Source: JBCCWR01 sp039193385 (GTDB lineage Bacteria; Verrucomicrobiota; Verrucomicrobiia; Methylacidiphilales; JBCCWR01). Taken from it: 64,000 nucleotides of DNA. The stretch covers positions 1 to 64,000 of the forward strand of contig JBCCWR010000001.1 in NCBI GenBank assembly GCA_039193385.1, in the 5' to 3' direction. Below the pieces are notes generated by a model. That model was given only the letters and a program-made list of their open reading frames with translations, was not told the DNA's origin and did no database searches. Shown here piece after piece: positions 17,035 through 24,944 of this stretch. How positions within the stretch are numbered: the first letter of the stretch is position 1; every line of letters begins with the position of its first letter. Both the position numbers and the translations under genes were made by a program.

Positions 17035-17050
17035 GACCCTGGGTTAGGAA

Positions 17051-17064
17051 CACTAGATGTAGTA
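17051..17064 (+). promoter_or_regulatory. NrdR-box-like operator 2
   Basis: CACTAGATGTAGTA, 13 of 14 identical to the motif at 16928. It is close to another palindrome, CTACTTAAGTAG (17066-17077). Repetition upstream of a ribonucleotide reductase operon supports a regulatory role; NrdR is the likeliest regulator by family knowledge. Confidence 0.45.
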
Positions 17065-17173
17065 GCTACTTAAGTAGTAACACAACATAGGGGACTTTTT
17101 ACGTAAAAATTAAAAGAAATTTGCAAAAAGAGGTTTAGATTCCAATGAACATTGAATCGAGGAGAGATAAATA

Positions 17174-18325
17174 ATGATAAGTGAAGTAATACTGCCAGAA
17201 ACTGACATGCAGGATGAAATTCTGGAAAAAGAAGATAATAACTATGTCTACTACCAGTTCCGGGGGAAGAGGTTTAAGTTAGATAAAGAGAAAGCGCGAG
17301 CGCGTAAAGAAGGCAAGCGAGTGATTAATGGGCTGCGCACTGCGGAGCTCAACATTATGCCTTTGAAATACCAGGAGGCATACCGTCTTTACAAGCAAAT
17401 GAAAGCTAATCACTGGGAGCCGGATGTCATTGATATGACTAAGGATTGTAACCTCTGGCATTCTGATGAGTTGTCGAGTAAGGAGCGTTGGATTATTGAA
17501 ATGGGTGTGGGTTACTTTTCAGCCGCCGAGGGCATCGTAGGAGACAGTGTTTTTCATGTTATTGAGGACAACCTTACGGCCGCAGAGCTAAAACATGCCG
17601 CGCTGCGCTGGATAGCTGAAGAATCCATTCACATGGACTCGCTACTACACATCATTGGATCGCTTGATATAGATCAGGATGAAGTGACAGCAAAGTTCAA
17701 TGATATTCCTTCCATACGTAAGAAAAATGATTTCATTACACGTCATATGCCTGAACTTAAGATGGGTATTGATCTGACAACGCTGGAAAATAAAAAGAAA
17801 TTTCTCAAAGCTATTTTTGGAATTTCCCAAGTTATGGAGGGCACGCAGTTCTATGCTTTATTTGCTATGCTACTTTCCCTGCACCGTCAGAATAAGATGA
17901 CGGGTATAGGGCAGATGTTTCAATACACATTGCGTGATGAGTCAAACCACATTGCCTTAGGGCGCTACATTATGTTGGAACTTATCAAAGAAAATCCTGA
18001 AGTATGGACAGAAGACTTTAAGCAGGAGCTGGTTGACTTCATGAAAGAAGGTGTCGAGCTGGAGAAAGAGTTTGTAACCGACTGCCTCCCAGAAAATTGT
18101 GTGGGTATGACGCAGAAGGAATTTCTGGATTATGTGGATTTCAATGCGGACCGTCGCCTCACCAGCGTAGGACTTCCGGCGCAATCTAATGTCGTGGAAA
18201 ATCCTTTTCAGTGGCTGGATGAAGTTATCTTCCTCAAGAAAGAGAAAAACTTTTTTGAGACGCGTGTCACCGAATACCAGACCAGCGGCTCTGTCAAGAA
18301 TGCCAAGGAAGATGATCTCATCTAA
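17174..18325 (+). CDS. nrdB: Ribonucleotide reductase beta subunit, Leu at radical-Tyr site
   Basis: A 383-residue class I R2 protein, which generates the radical for deoxynucleotide synthesis by NrdA. The ferritin-like metal ligands are present: Glu119 (AAEGIVGD), Glu150 and His153 (EESIHMDSLL), a later Glu in QVMEGTQFY, and Glu/His in RDESNHIALG. In E. coli NrdB the radical Tyr lies seven residues after the second ligand Glu; here that position is Leu157 (CTA codon at 17642-17644). The first ligand is Glu rather than Asp. Both features point to class Ic, the Mn/Fe type without a tyrosyl radical. Clear ribosome binding site GAGGAGA. Directly upstream of nrdA. Confidence 0.92.
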   Translation: MISEVILPETDMQDEILEKEDNNYVYYQFRGKRFKLDKEKARARKEGKRVINGLRTAELNIMPLKYQEAYRLYKQMKANHWEPDVIDMTKDCNLWHSDELSSKERWIIEMGVGYFSAAEGIVGDSVFHVIEDNLTAAELKHAALRWIAEESIHMDSLLHIIGSLDIDQDEVTAKFNDIPSIRKKNDFITRHMPELKMGIDLTTLENKKKFLKAIFGISQVMEGTQFYALFAMLLSLHRQNKMTGIGQMFQYTLRDESNHIALGRYIMLELIKENPEVWTEDFKQELVDFMKEGVELEKEFVTDCLPENCVGMTQKEFLDYVDFNADRRLTSVGLPAQSNVVENPFQWLDEVIFLKKEKNFFETRVTEYQTSGSVKNAKEDDLI

Positions 18326-18389
18326 TGAGTCATTTTTTAAAAAATCCATATAATCAAATTTAAATAATAAAAAAGAAGGAGAGCTTTTT

Positions 18390-21251
18390 ATGCCAGTAGA
18401 AGCAATCGAAGAACCCCCTGTTGTAACAACACAAGGCGGAACGCAGGATATGCCTAAAGTCATTCGGCGTGATGATTTAAATTCAACAAATGACAAGCCA
18501 CGTGTTGTTCCGTGGATGGGTTTTAAAATTGCACGGGCTGTCCAGGGAGCCTGTGAAGCGGTTGATGCAGATCAATCTATTGGTGAGAAAGTACAAAAGA
18601 ACATTGAAGCAAACATGCAGGTGGAGCATCCCTTGTTCATTCACATCGAACAGTTGCAGGATCTGGTGGAAGAGACGCTGCTTGAGATGGGTGAAGGAAA
18701 AGTCGCCATTGCCTATGCAAAATACCGTGCGCGCCGTGCCGCTTTGCGTGAAGCCCGCGCCTTAGAGCCTGAAGAGGATGCAGACCAACTTGAACTGACC
18801 TCCACAGAAATACTCAAAGATATTCGGCTGCGCGTCTCTTTCGCCATCATTAATCTCGATTTGGGGGAATTTTCTGAAAACGATCTTATTGCGCGCCTTC
18901 TACGCAGTGTCACACCTGATTTAACAGAGGAAGAAAGACAAAATACCATTATTCTCAATGCGAAAGCGCTACTAGATCTGGATGCGGATTTTCGTTACTT
19001 TGCTGCGCGTATTCTGCTGACGTTTATTTATGAGGAAACCCTGGAATGGAAAATTGCGGATGGAATCGATAAGTTGAAAATCGCTCACCAGGAAGCGTTT
19101 AAAACTTATATTCCTAAAGGCATTGCCCTAAAACGACTCGACCCACGTTTGGATGAATTTGATCTTGATTCCATAGCAGAGGCGATCGATCCCTACTCGG
19201 ATCTCCAATTTGATTTCCTTGGCATACAAACATTGTATGACCGCTACCTGATTCACTATAAGCCGGACTCGACATCAAGTCGTAAAGTTCGCTTGGAAAC
19301 GCCACAGATTTTCTGGATGCGCGTAGCCATGGGACTCGCTTTGTTGGAAGATAACCGTGAGTCTAGAGCGAAAGAATTTTACAGCATCTACAAATCGCGT
19401 CGCGCATGCTCATCTACGCCGACGCTCTTTAATTCAGGTTCTTTACGTCCGCAACTTAGTTCATGTTATTTGCTTTATTGTGGAGATTCTATTGATGAAA
19501 TCACCGAGACATGGGTGCGCTTCTCCCATCTATCCAAATGGGCAGGTGGCCTTGGTTGCTCCTGGACGGCAGTTCGTGGTACAGGCTCACACATTGCGGG
19601 CACAAACGGTGAATCATCCGGGGTGATTCCTTTCCTGAAAGTTTCTAATGATATTGCTCTGGCGGTGAACCAAGGTGGTAAAAGACCCGGAGCACTTTGC
19701 TCTTACCTGGAGACGTGGCATAACGATATTGATGACTTCCTTGACCTGCGTAAAGAGACAGGGGATGAACGTCGCCGTACGCACAATATGAACACCGCGA
19801 ACTGGATTCCTGATTTATTCATGAAGCGGCTCAAAGATATAGCGGATGGTAAGCTGGAGAAAGATACCACATGGACGCTATTGCGTGCGTCTGATGCGAC
19901 CGATCTTCACGATCTATTTGGCAAGGCCTTTGAAGAGCGCTACCTCGAGTATGAACAGATGGTGGAAGAAGGTAAGATCTTCGGTAAAAAAGTACGAGTC
20001 CTTGCTTTGTGGAAGAAGATGATCGAAGCGCTTTTCGAGACAGGACACCCGTGGATGACATTTAAGGATCCTTGCAACCTTCGGTCACCTCAGGATCACG
20101 CTGGTGTTGTTCATAGTTCAAATCTTTGCACTGAGATCACATTGAACACCTCCCGTGATGAAGTGGCGGTTTGTAATCTGGGTTCCGTCAATATTGCAGA
20201 TCACTTAAATGAAGATGGTTCTATCAATGATGATAAGTTGCAAGAAACAGTAATCACATTGATGCGTATGTTGGATAATGTCATTGATATTAATTTTTAT
20301 CCGACGGAAGCAGCGGCTAATGCGAACCTTAGGCACAGACCTGTCGGCATGGGCGTCATGGGGCTGCAGGACGCGCTTTATAAAAAGCGAGTGCCATTTG
20401 ATAGTCCAGAGGCTGTTGAGTTCAATGATGAAATGATGGAGAAAATAGCCTACCATGCCTACTCTGCCTCGGCGAACCTGGCTAAAGAACGCGGCTGTTA
20501 CTCAACTTTTAAAGGTTCGAAATGGGATAAAGGTATGTTACCGCTGGATTCACTTGAGCATCTAGAAGAGCAACGCGGTGTGAACATCATGGTCGATCGT
20601 AAAGTTCGTTTGGACTGGAATGGATTGCGTCAGAAAATTCAAAAGAATGGCATGCGTAACTCCAACTGTTTAGCTATTGCTCCCACAGCGACGATTGGGA
20701 ACATCATGGGAACCACGCCATGCATTGAACCTGTGTTTAAGCATATGTTTACCAAGTCCAATTTATCAGGAGACTTTGTTTATACGAATGGTTTTCTCGT
20801 TCGTGAGCTGCGTGAATTGAACTTATGGGATCAGCAGATGCGGGAAGACTTGAAGTATTTCGATGGATCGATTAGTTCGATTGACCGCATACCGGAAGAC
20901 ATTAAAAGGCGTTACCTCACAGCATTTGAAATTGAACCAACATGGGTTCTGCAGGCTGCCGCAGTCCGTCAAAAGTGGATTGATCAGTCACAGTCCGTTA
21001 ATCTCTTCCTCGGGGACAACGACGCTCGTAAAGCCTCCTTTATGTATCGTGAAGCATGGGAGCGCGGCTTAAAAACAACGTATTACCTGCGCACCTTCAA
21101 TCAGTCAGGTTATGATAACACCATGAGGGATCGTAAGCGTAAAGAACTGGAAGAAGCAGAAACTAAAAAAGACTCCAATGATAGTCCAGAGCCGTCAGCC
21201 TGTTCTATAGAGGCGGCACGTCGAGGAGAAGTCTGTGAGTCTTGTCAGTAA
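18390..21251 (+). CDS. nrdA: Ribonucleotide reductase alpha subunit, class I
   Basis: A 953-residue R1 catalytic subunit that reduces ribonucleoside diphosphates. An ATP-cone allosteric domain occupies about residues 21-115 (PKVIRRDD, then FKIARAVQGACEAV). The active site has Cys359 (SSCYLLYCGDS), Asn578-Cys580-Glu582 (SSNLCTEI) and Cys595 (AVCNLGSVN). The shuttle Cys pair is Cys949/Cys952 in the C-terminal CESCQ. All catalytic residues are intact. It lies 64 bases after nrdB with ribosome binding site AAGGAGA, and is followed by a strong terminator. The nrdB-nrdA order is the reverse of the E. coli operon. Confidence 0.95.
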   Translation: MPVEAIEEPPVVTTQGGTQDMPKVIRRDDLNSTNDKPRVVPWMGFKIARAVQGACEAVDADQSIGEKVQKNIEANMQVEHPLFIHIEQLQDLVEETLLEMGEGKVAIAYAKYRARRAALREARALEPEEDADQLELTSTEILKDIRLRVSFAIINLDLGEFSENDLIARLLRSVTPDLTEEERQNTIILNAKALLDLDADFRYFAARILLTFIYEETLEWKIADGIDKLKIAHQEAFKTYIPKGIALKRLDPRLDEFDLDSIAEAIDPYSDLQFDFLGIQTLYDRYLIHYKPDSTSSRKVRLETPQIFWMRVAMGLALLEDNRESRAKEFYSIYKSRRACSSTPTLFNSGSLRPQLSSCYLLYCGDSIDEITETWVRFSHLSKWAGGLGCSWTAVRGTGSHIAGTNGESSGVIPFLKVSNDIALAVNQGGKRPGALCSYLETWHNDIDDFLDLRKETGDERRRTHNMNTANWIPDLFMKRLKDIADGKLEKDTTWTLLRASDATDLHDLFGKAFEERYLEYEQMVEEGKIFGKKVRVLALWKKMIEALFETGHPWMTFKDPCNLRSPQDHAGVVHSSNLCTEITLNTSRDEVAVCNLGSVNIADHLNEDGSINDDKLQETVITLMRMLDNVIDINFYPTEAAANANLRHRPVGMGVMGLQDALYKKRVPFDSPEAVEFNDEMMEKIAYHAYSASANLAKERGCYSTFKGSKWDKGMLPLDSLEHLEEQRGVNIMVDRKVRLDWNGLRQKIQKNGMRNSNCLAIAPTATIGNIMGTTPCIEPVFKHMFTKSNLSGDFVYTNGFLVRELRELNLWDQQMREDLKYFDGSISSIDRIPEDIKRRYLTAFEIEPTWVLQAAAVRQKWIDQSQSVNLFLGDNDARKASFMYREAWERGLKTTYYLRTFNQSGYDNTMRDRKRKELEEAETKKDSNDSPEPSACSIEAARRGEVCESCQ

Positions 21252-21300
21252 CTAGTAAAAGAATAATTTTTAAGACCGATAAACTTAGCAAGTTAAACTG

Positions 21301-21336
21301 AGCTGTGGGAATTGATCCCACAGCTTGGTTTTTATT
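21301..21336 (+). terminator. Intrinsic terminator of nrdBA
   Basis: A perfect 10-bp stem AGCTGTGGGA/TCCCACAGCT closes the loop ATTGA, followed by TGGTTTTTATT. It lies 50 bases after the nrdA stop codon and is the clearest rho-independent terminator in the window. Confidence 0.9.
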
Positions 21337-21404
21337 ATAAGGGACATCGTTAAGTAGATAATAACTTGTCATGTAAAAATAATCTGCAAAGGATCATATA
21401 AGGT

Positions 21405-21911
21405 ATGCTCACTAGAAATTACATGTCTGTGCTGATTATTTCGTTATGCCTTGTAGAACTAGCTCAGGCAGTGGCGGAGCAGCAAGAAGCACCAACCATC
21501 ACTAACTACGGTGCTCTTCTGGTAACAGTTGAATCAGCTCGAAATGATAAGGGGCATGTTGGCCTCATTATGTTTAATAAAGAAGACGGCTTTCCTACCA
21601 AAGCGGAACAATCTGTTATTAAAACACCCATGACTTTGAAGAATGGAAAAAGTCAGGTCATGCTCAAAAATCTTCCCTATGGCGAGTATGCTATCGCCAT
21701 TGTGCATGATGAAAACAAAAACGAGAAACTTGATCTTAACTGGTACGGTATACCGAAAGAAGGCTATGGCGCTTCAAATAATATCAAAACAAAGTTTGGC
21801 CCTCCTCGCTATAAGGACGCAGTCTTTTTGCTCGATGCGCCTTTGCAAAAAGTGAATGTGACTTTGTATTACTGGATCGGCGGAACTTTAATTCCTGGCA
21901 TAAAAAGCTGA
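21405..21911 (+). CDS. DUF2141 domain secreted protein
   Basis: A 168-residue exported protein. A signal peptide (MSVLIISLCLVELAQAVA) is followed by a DUF2141 domain: LLVTVESARNDKGHVGLIMF, LPYGEYAIAIVHDENKNEKL, DLNWYGIPKEGYGASNN. The Asp/Asn-rich HDENKNEKLD loop looks like a metal-binding turn. The function of the family is unknown; the fold is expected to be a beta-sandwich in the periplasm or outer surface. The start may be the ATG at 21405 or the one at 21423. It converges on recA. Confidence 0.85.
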   Translation: MLTRNYMSVLIISLCLVELAQAVAEQQEAPTITNYGALLVTVESARNDKGHVGLIMFNKEDGFPTKAEQSVIKTPMTLKNGKSQVMLKNLPYGEYAIAIVHDENKNEKLDLNWYGIPKEGYGASNNIKTKFGPPRYKDAVFLLDAPLQKVNVTLYYWIGGTLIPGIKS

Positions 21912-21913
21912 CA

Positions 21914-21946
21914 AGAATGATAAGCATTCTGTTATTTCGTGAATGC
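21914..21946. terminator. Hairpin between the convergent DUF2141 gene and recA
   Basis: AGAATG/CATTCT with loop ATAAG (21914-21930), overlapping an alternative AGCATT/AATGCT pairing to 21946. It sits in the 46-base gap between two converging genes, so it may act in both directions; T-tracts are short. Confidence 0.35.
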
Positions 21947-21957
21947 TAAATCTTTAA

Positions 21958-23037
21958 CTATTCTTCTTCTGGCGGATTTAATTTTTGCAGAAGTTCCGTT
22001 TCGATTGTTTCGTAGAGCTCAGTGTTGCTTTTGAGCTCGACCTTGGCGGCATCACGTCCCTGAGCAAGTTGTTTTCCCTGATACGAGAGCCAGGCACCAC
22101 GTTTATCAATGACATTATGTTCAATAGCCAGGTCGATGAGAGAACCTACTTTAGAAATGCCTTCATTGTACATGATATCAAACTCAGCTTCCGTGAACGG
22201 AGGGGCGACTTTATTTTTTACCACTTTAATCTTGGTACGGTTTCCCTGGACAGAACCATCGGTTGCTTTGATTTGACCGATGCGGCGGATGTCAATGCGT
22301 ACGCTGGAATAGAACTTCAGAGCACGGCCCCCAGGCGTCGTCTCAGGATTTCCAAACATCACACCAATCTTTTCTCGGATCTGGTTGGTGAAAATAGCAA
22401 TGGTTTTGGCTTTGCTGATCATGGCAGTTAATTTACGCATAGCCTGGCTCATTAAACGGGCCTGTGCGCCGACGACCGCATCTCCTATTTGACCTTCTAA
22501 TTCGCCTCTGGTCACCAACGCAGCGACGGAGTCAACCACCAGCACATCGATAGCATTCGAGCGAATCAGAGTTTCTGCAATGCCTAGGGCTTCTTCGCCA
22601 GAGTTGGGTTGGGAGACAAGAAGCTCTTCCATATTTACTCCCAGTTTGCGTGCATATTGAGGATCAAGTGCATGTTCCACATCAATGAATGCAGCGGTTC
22701 CGCCCATCTTTTGAGCACTGGCTACGACGGTTAAAGTCAAAGTGGTTTTACCGGATGATTCTGGTCCATAGATTTCAACAATGCGTCCTCGTGGCAAACC
22801 TCCAACGCCCAGGGCTCGGTCGATTACAATTGATCCGGTGGGAATGGACTTAATCTTCATCTTGGCACTCTCGTCGCCGAGGCGCATGATAGAATTTTCT
22901 CCGTATTGTTTAACAATAGCCTGCAGTGCCAAATCCAGATCTTTATTTTCTTTCTTAGCTTCTTGTTTCTGGGTCTTGTCGGTCTTGGCTGTTTTGGTTG
23001 CTTTAGCTTCTTTAACTTCTTCTGCTTTTGCTGGCAT
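21958..23037 (-). CDS. recA: Recombinase RecA
   Basis: A 359-residue DNA strand-exchange protein and SOS co-protease. Walker A is GPESSGKTTL, Walker B-like IDVLVVDSVAAL, with L2-loop region TNQIREKIGVMFGNPETTPG. The N-terminus has a Lys/Ala-rich extension of about 35 residues before the core DLDLALQAIVKQYGENSIMR, and the C-terminus is short and acidic. A strong ribosome binding site (AGGAG) precedes the ATG. It follows cinA with a 41-base gap, a widespread cinA-recA arrangement. No LexA box was identified. Confidence 0.98.
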   Translation of the reverse strand: MPAKAEEVKEAKATKTAKTDKTQKQEAKKENKDLDLALQAIVKQYGENSIMRLGDESAKMKIKSIPTGSIVIDRALGVGGLPRGRIVEIYGPESSGKTTLTLTVVASAQKMGGTAAFIDVEHALDPQYARKLGVNMEELLVSQPNSGEEALGIAETLIRSNAIDVLVVDSVAALVTRGELEGQIGDAVVGAQARLMSQAMRKLTAMISKAKTIAIFTNQIREKIGVMFGNPETTPGGRALKFYSSVRIDIRRIGQIKATDGSVQGNRTKIKVVKNKVAPPFTEAEFDIMYNEGISKVGSLIDLAIEHNVIDKRGAWLSYQGKQLAQGRDAAKVELKSNTELYETIETELLQKLNPPEEE

Positions 23038-23078
23038 GAGGTCTCCTATGTATTATCTTCGCGTTGTCACGACACTCT

Positions 23079-24314
23079 TTACTCTGCTACTAGCGTTTTG
23101 CGCAAGAGATCCAGTGCGTGATTAGAAGCTAATAACTTAAAGGTTTCGCGATCAGGTACAAGCCGCTTTTCTAAGGTTTCTGTAAAAATCTCACCTCGGT
23201 CTGTTTTTCTGGCCATGCCGATAAAAACGAGCCCGACGGGTTTTTCAGAACTGTCTCCTGTAGGCCCAGCTATCCCGGTTAATGAAACTGCGAGATCCGC
23301 GTTGGCATTTTCGACAGCACCGCGTGCCATAGCCTCGGCAACTTCTTTACTCACAGCTCCATGCGTCTCTATTAATTCTGGGGGCACATTCAGCTCAGCG
23401 ACTTTGGCTTCATTGCTATAAGTGACCCAGCCTCGATTGAATACCTGTGAGGCCCCTGGAATATTGGTCAGGCGTGTCGCGACCTGCCCTCCTGTACACG
23501 ATTCAGCAGTGGCAATTTGCTTCTTATTTTGCTTTGCGGTATGAACCACGACGGATTCGAGTGTGTCAGCATCCTCGCCATAGATATAAGCCTGAAGCAC
23601 TTCTTTAGTCTCATCAATGCGTTGAGACAGCAAAGCTTCATCCTTGGATATGAGGCGTAGGTCAACTAATCCAGCACGGGCGCAATAACCCACTTCAAGC
23701 CCTTGAAGTCCATGTAATTTTTCATCCACAATTTCCTGTAGAGATGATTCTCCTAAGTCTGACATTCGTAGAGTTTTCATCCTCATGCTTTTGGTTTGCG
23801 GTTGAAGTCCTTGAAGAATAGGCCAGACAGTGTTTTCACAAATGGGGTAAAGTTCTCTGGGAGGTCCAGGCAGGCAAAAAACATGTTTTCCGTTTTCTTC
23901 GAGGTAGAGACCGGGGGCTGTGCCATGGGCATTATGTAATACGGTGGCTCCTTCAGGAACCATAGCCTGAACTTTATTATTTTCCGGGCAGGTTCTATTA
24001 CGCTGGGCAAAAAATGCTAGTAAATCTTGCTCAATCTCTGGGGAAAATTCTAACTTACGCTTGAAATAAGATGCGACGATCTCTCGTGTCATATCATCGG
24101 TAGTAGGACCAAGACCTCCTGTTATTAAAATAACATCTGCTCGCTCGAGACTCTCTTTCAAGGCGCAAGCAATGACTTCTCCATCTGGTATAGTGACTTG
24201 GCGCGACACTCTTAGACCAAGCCGCATCAATGATTCAGAAAAATAACGTAAGTGCGTATTGAGTACCTGGCCCAGCAATAATTCGGAACCCGTATTAATA
24301 ACTTCTATGAACAT
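23079..24314 (-). CDS. cinA: CinA: MoCF-like domain plus nicotinamide-nucleotide amidase
   Basis: A 411-residue two-domain protein. Residues about 1-165 form the COG1058 MoCF-like domain (EVINTGSELLLGQVLNTH, ITGGLGPTTDDMTRE), linked to ADP-ribose pyrophosphatase activity in some members. Residues about 250-411 form the PncC nicotinamide mononucleotide deamidase (TAESCTGGQVATRLTNIPG, VSLTGIAGPTGDSSEKPVG). The enzyme recycles pyridine nucleotides and in some species is co-regulated with competence. It precedes recA in the same operon. Confidence 0.95.
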   Translation of the reverse strand: MFIEVINTGSELLLGQVLNTHLRYFSESLMRLGLRVSRQVTIPDGEVIACALKESLERADVILITGGLGPTTDDMTREIVASYFKRKLEFSPEIEQDLLAFFAQRNRTCPENNKVQAMVPEGATVLHNAHGTAPGLYLEENGKHVFCLPGPPRELYPICENTVWPILQGLQPQTKSMRMKTLRMSDLGESSLQEIVDEKLHGLQGLEVGYCARAGLVDLRLISKDEALLSQRIDETKEVLQAYIYGEDADTLESVVVHTAKQNKKQIATAESCTGGQVATRLTNIPGASQVFNRGWVTYSNEAKVAELNVPPELIETHGAVSKEVAEAMARGAVENANADLAVSLTGIAGPTGDSSEKPVGLVFIGMARKTDRGEIFTETLEKRLVPDRETFKLLASNHALDLLRKTLVAE

Positions 24315-24464
24315 ATCTTAGGTGAGCTTAGGTTCAGTTACTATAATTTCAATTGCGAGGATTTTTAATTCAATGCGGAATTGATGGAATGATAGAATAT
24401 AGGCTTGATGACGTCATGCAGCTAATCGTACTATAGTGTTATTAAATAAAGAGGATGACCTAAT

Positions 24465-24902
24465 ATGATGTCTGCCGCCCAAGTTTATTATATCAGTGAA
24501 AAACATAATCCTACAGCTAGAGAACTGGCAAACTCTCTAGCACATGAGATAGAGTATAAATGTGTCGATCGAGAAAGCAAAGGTGATGGCCAAATTGTCC
24601 GTCAAATCTTAGTTCAAGCTCCTAAGCCTTTAATTATTCATTTTATGGATGATGATGCCGAGGTTCCTGTGAAAGCCAGGCAACTAGCCGAAGGCGTCAA
24701 ACCATCCATCGATAAGGCTATTTATGATAACTTCCGTCGATGCGATCGTAGATTTGATATTGTTCCCGTTACTCAGTCTAACGGAAGTCTTGACCCATCT
24801 CAGGGCGATTTAAGAGAAGTGGTGGATGAACTGGCCATGCTTGTGGATGGCTTTATCTACGATCGTGTCAATCAACAGTTTGCCGCTGTTTATGAAGAAT
24901 AG
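24465..24902 (+). CDS. Hypothetical protein, 145 residues
   Basis: Not recognised. A soluble protein without a signal peptide or TM segment; it alternates charged helices and short strands (AQVYYISEKHNPTARELANS, KPLIIHFMDDDAEVPV, GDLREVVDELAMLVDGFIYD). GAGG ten to fifteen bases upstream supports the start; a second ATG follows directly. It stands alone, divergent from cinA and convergent with the J-domain gene, with an inverted repeat beyond its stop codon. Real gene judged by length, start signal and coding-like composition. Confidence 0.68.
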   Translation: MMSAAQVYYISEKHNPTARELANSLAHEIEYKCVDRESKGDGQIVRQILVQAPKPLIIHFMDDDAEVPVKARQLAEGVKPSIDKAIYDNFRRCDRRFDIVPVTQSNGSLDPSQGDLREVVDELAMLVDGFIYDRVNQQFAAVYEE

Positions 24903-24914
24903 TGCTTCTAGACT

Positions 24915-24944
24915 TTTTACAGTATGCGTTATGCTTCTGTAAAA
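24915..24944. terminator. Bidirectional hairpin between convergent genes
   Basis: TTTTACAG (24915-24922) and CTGTAAAA (24937-24944) form a perfect 8-bp inverted repeat with a 14-base loop. It fills the 42-base gap between the 145-residue ORF and the J-domain gene, with T and A runs at the arm ends, as expected for a two-way terminator. Confidence 0.5.

Larger units (their letters stand above)
16679..17173. other. Long leader region upstream of nrdBA
   Basis: 495 bases without a gene. It holds a dispersed-repeat end (16761-16779), a promoter-like pair (16876-16904), a 14-bp motif repeated at 16928 and 17051, a possible attenuator ending in a nine-T run (17026-17034), a perfect palindrome CTACTTAAGTAG (17066-17077), and the nrdB ribosome binding site GAGGAGA at about 17158-17164. 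The length and density of sites suggest regulated expression of ribonucleotide reductase. Confidence 0.6.
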
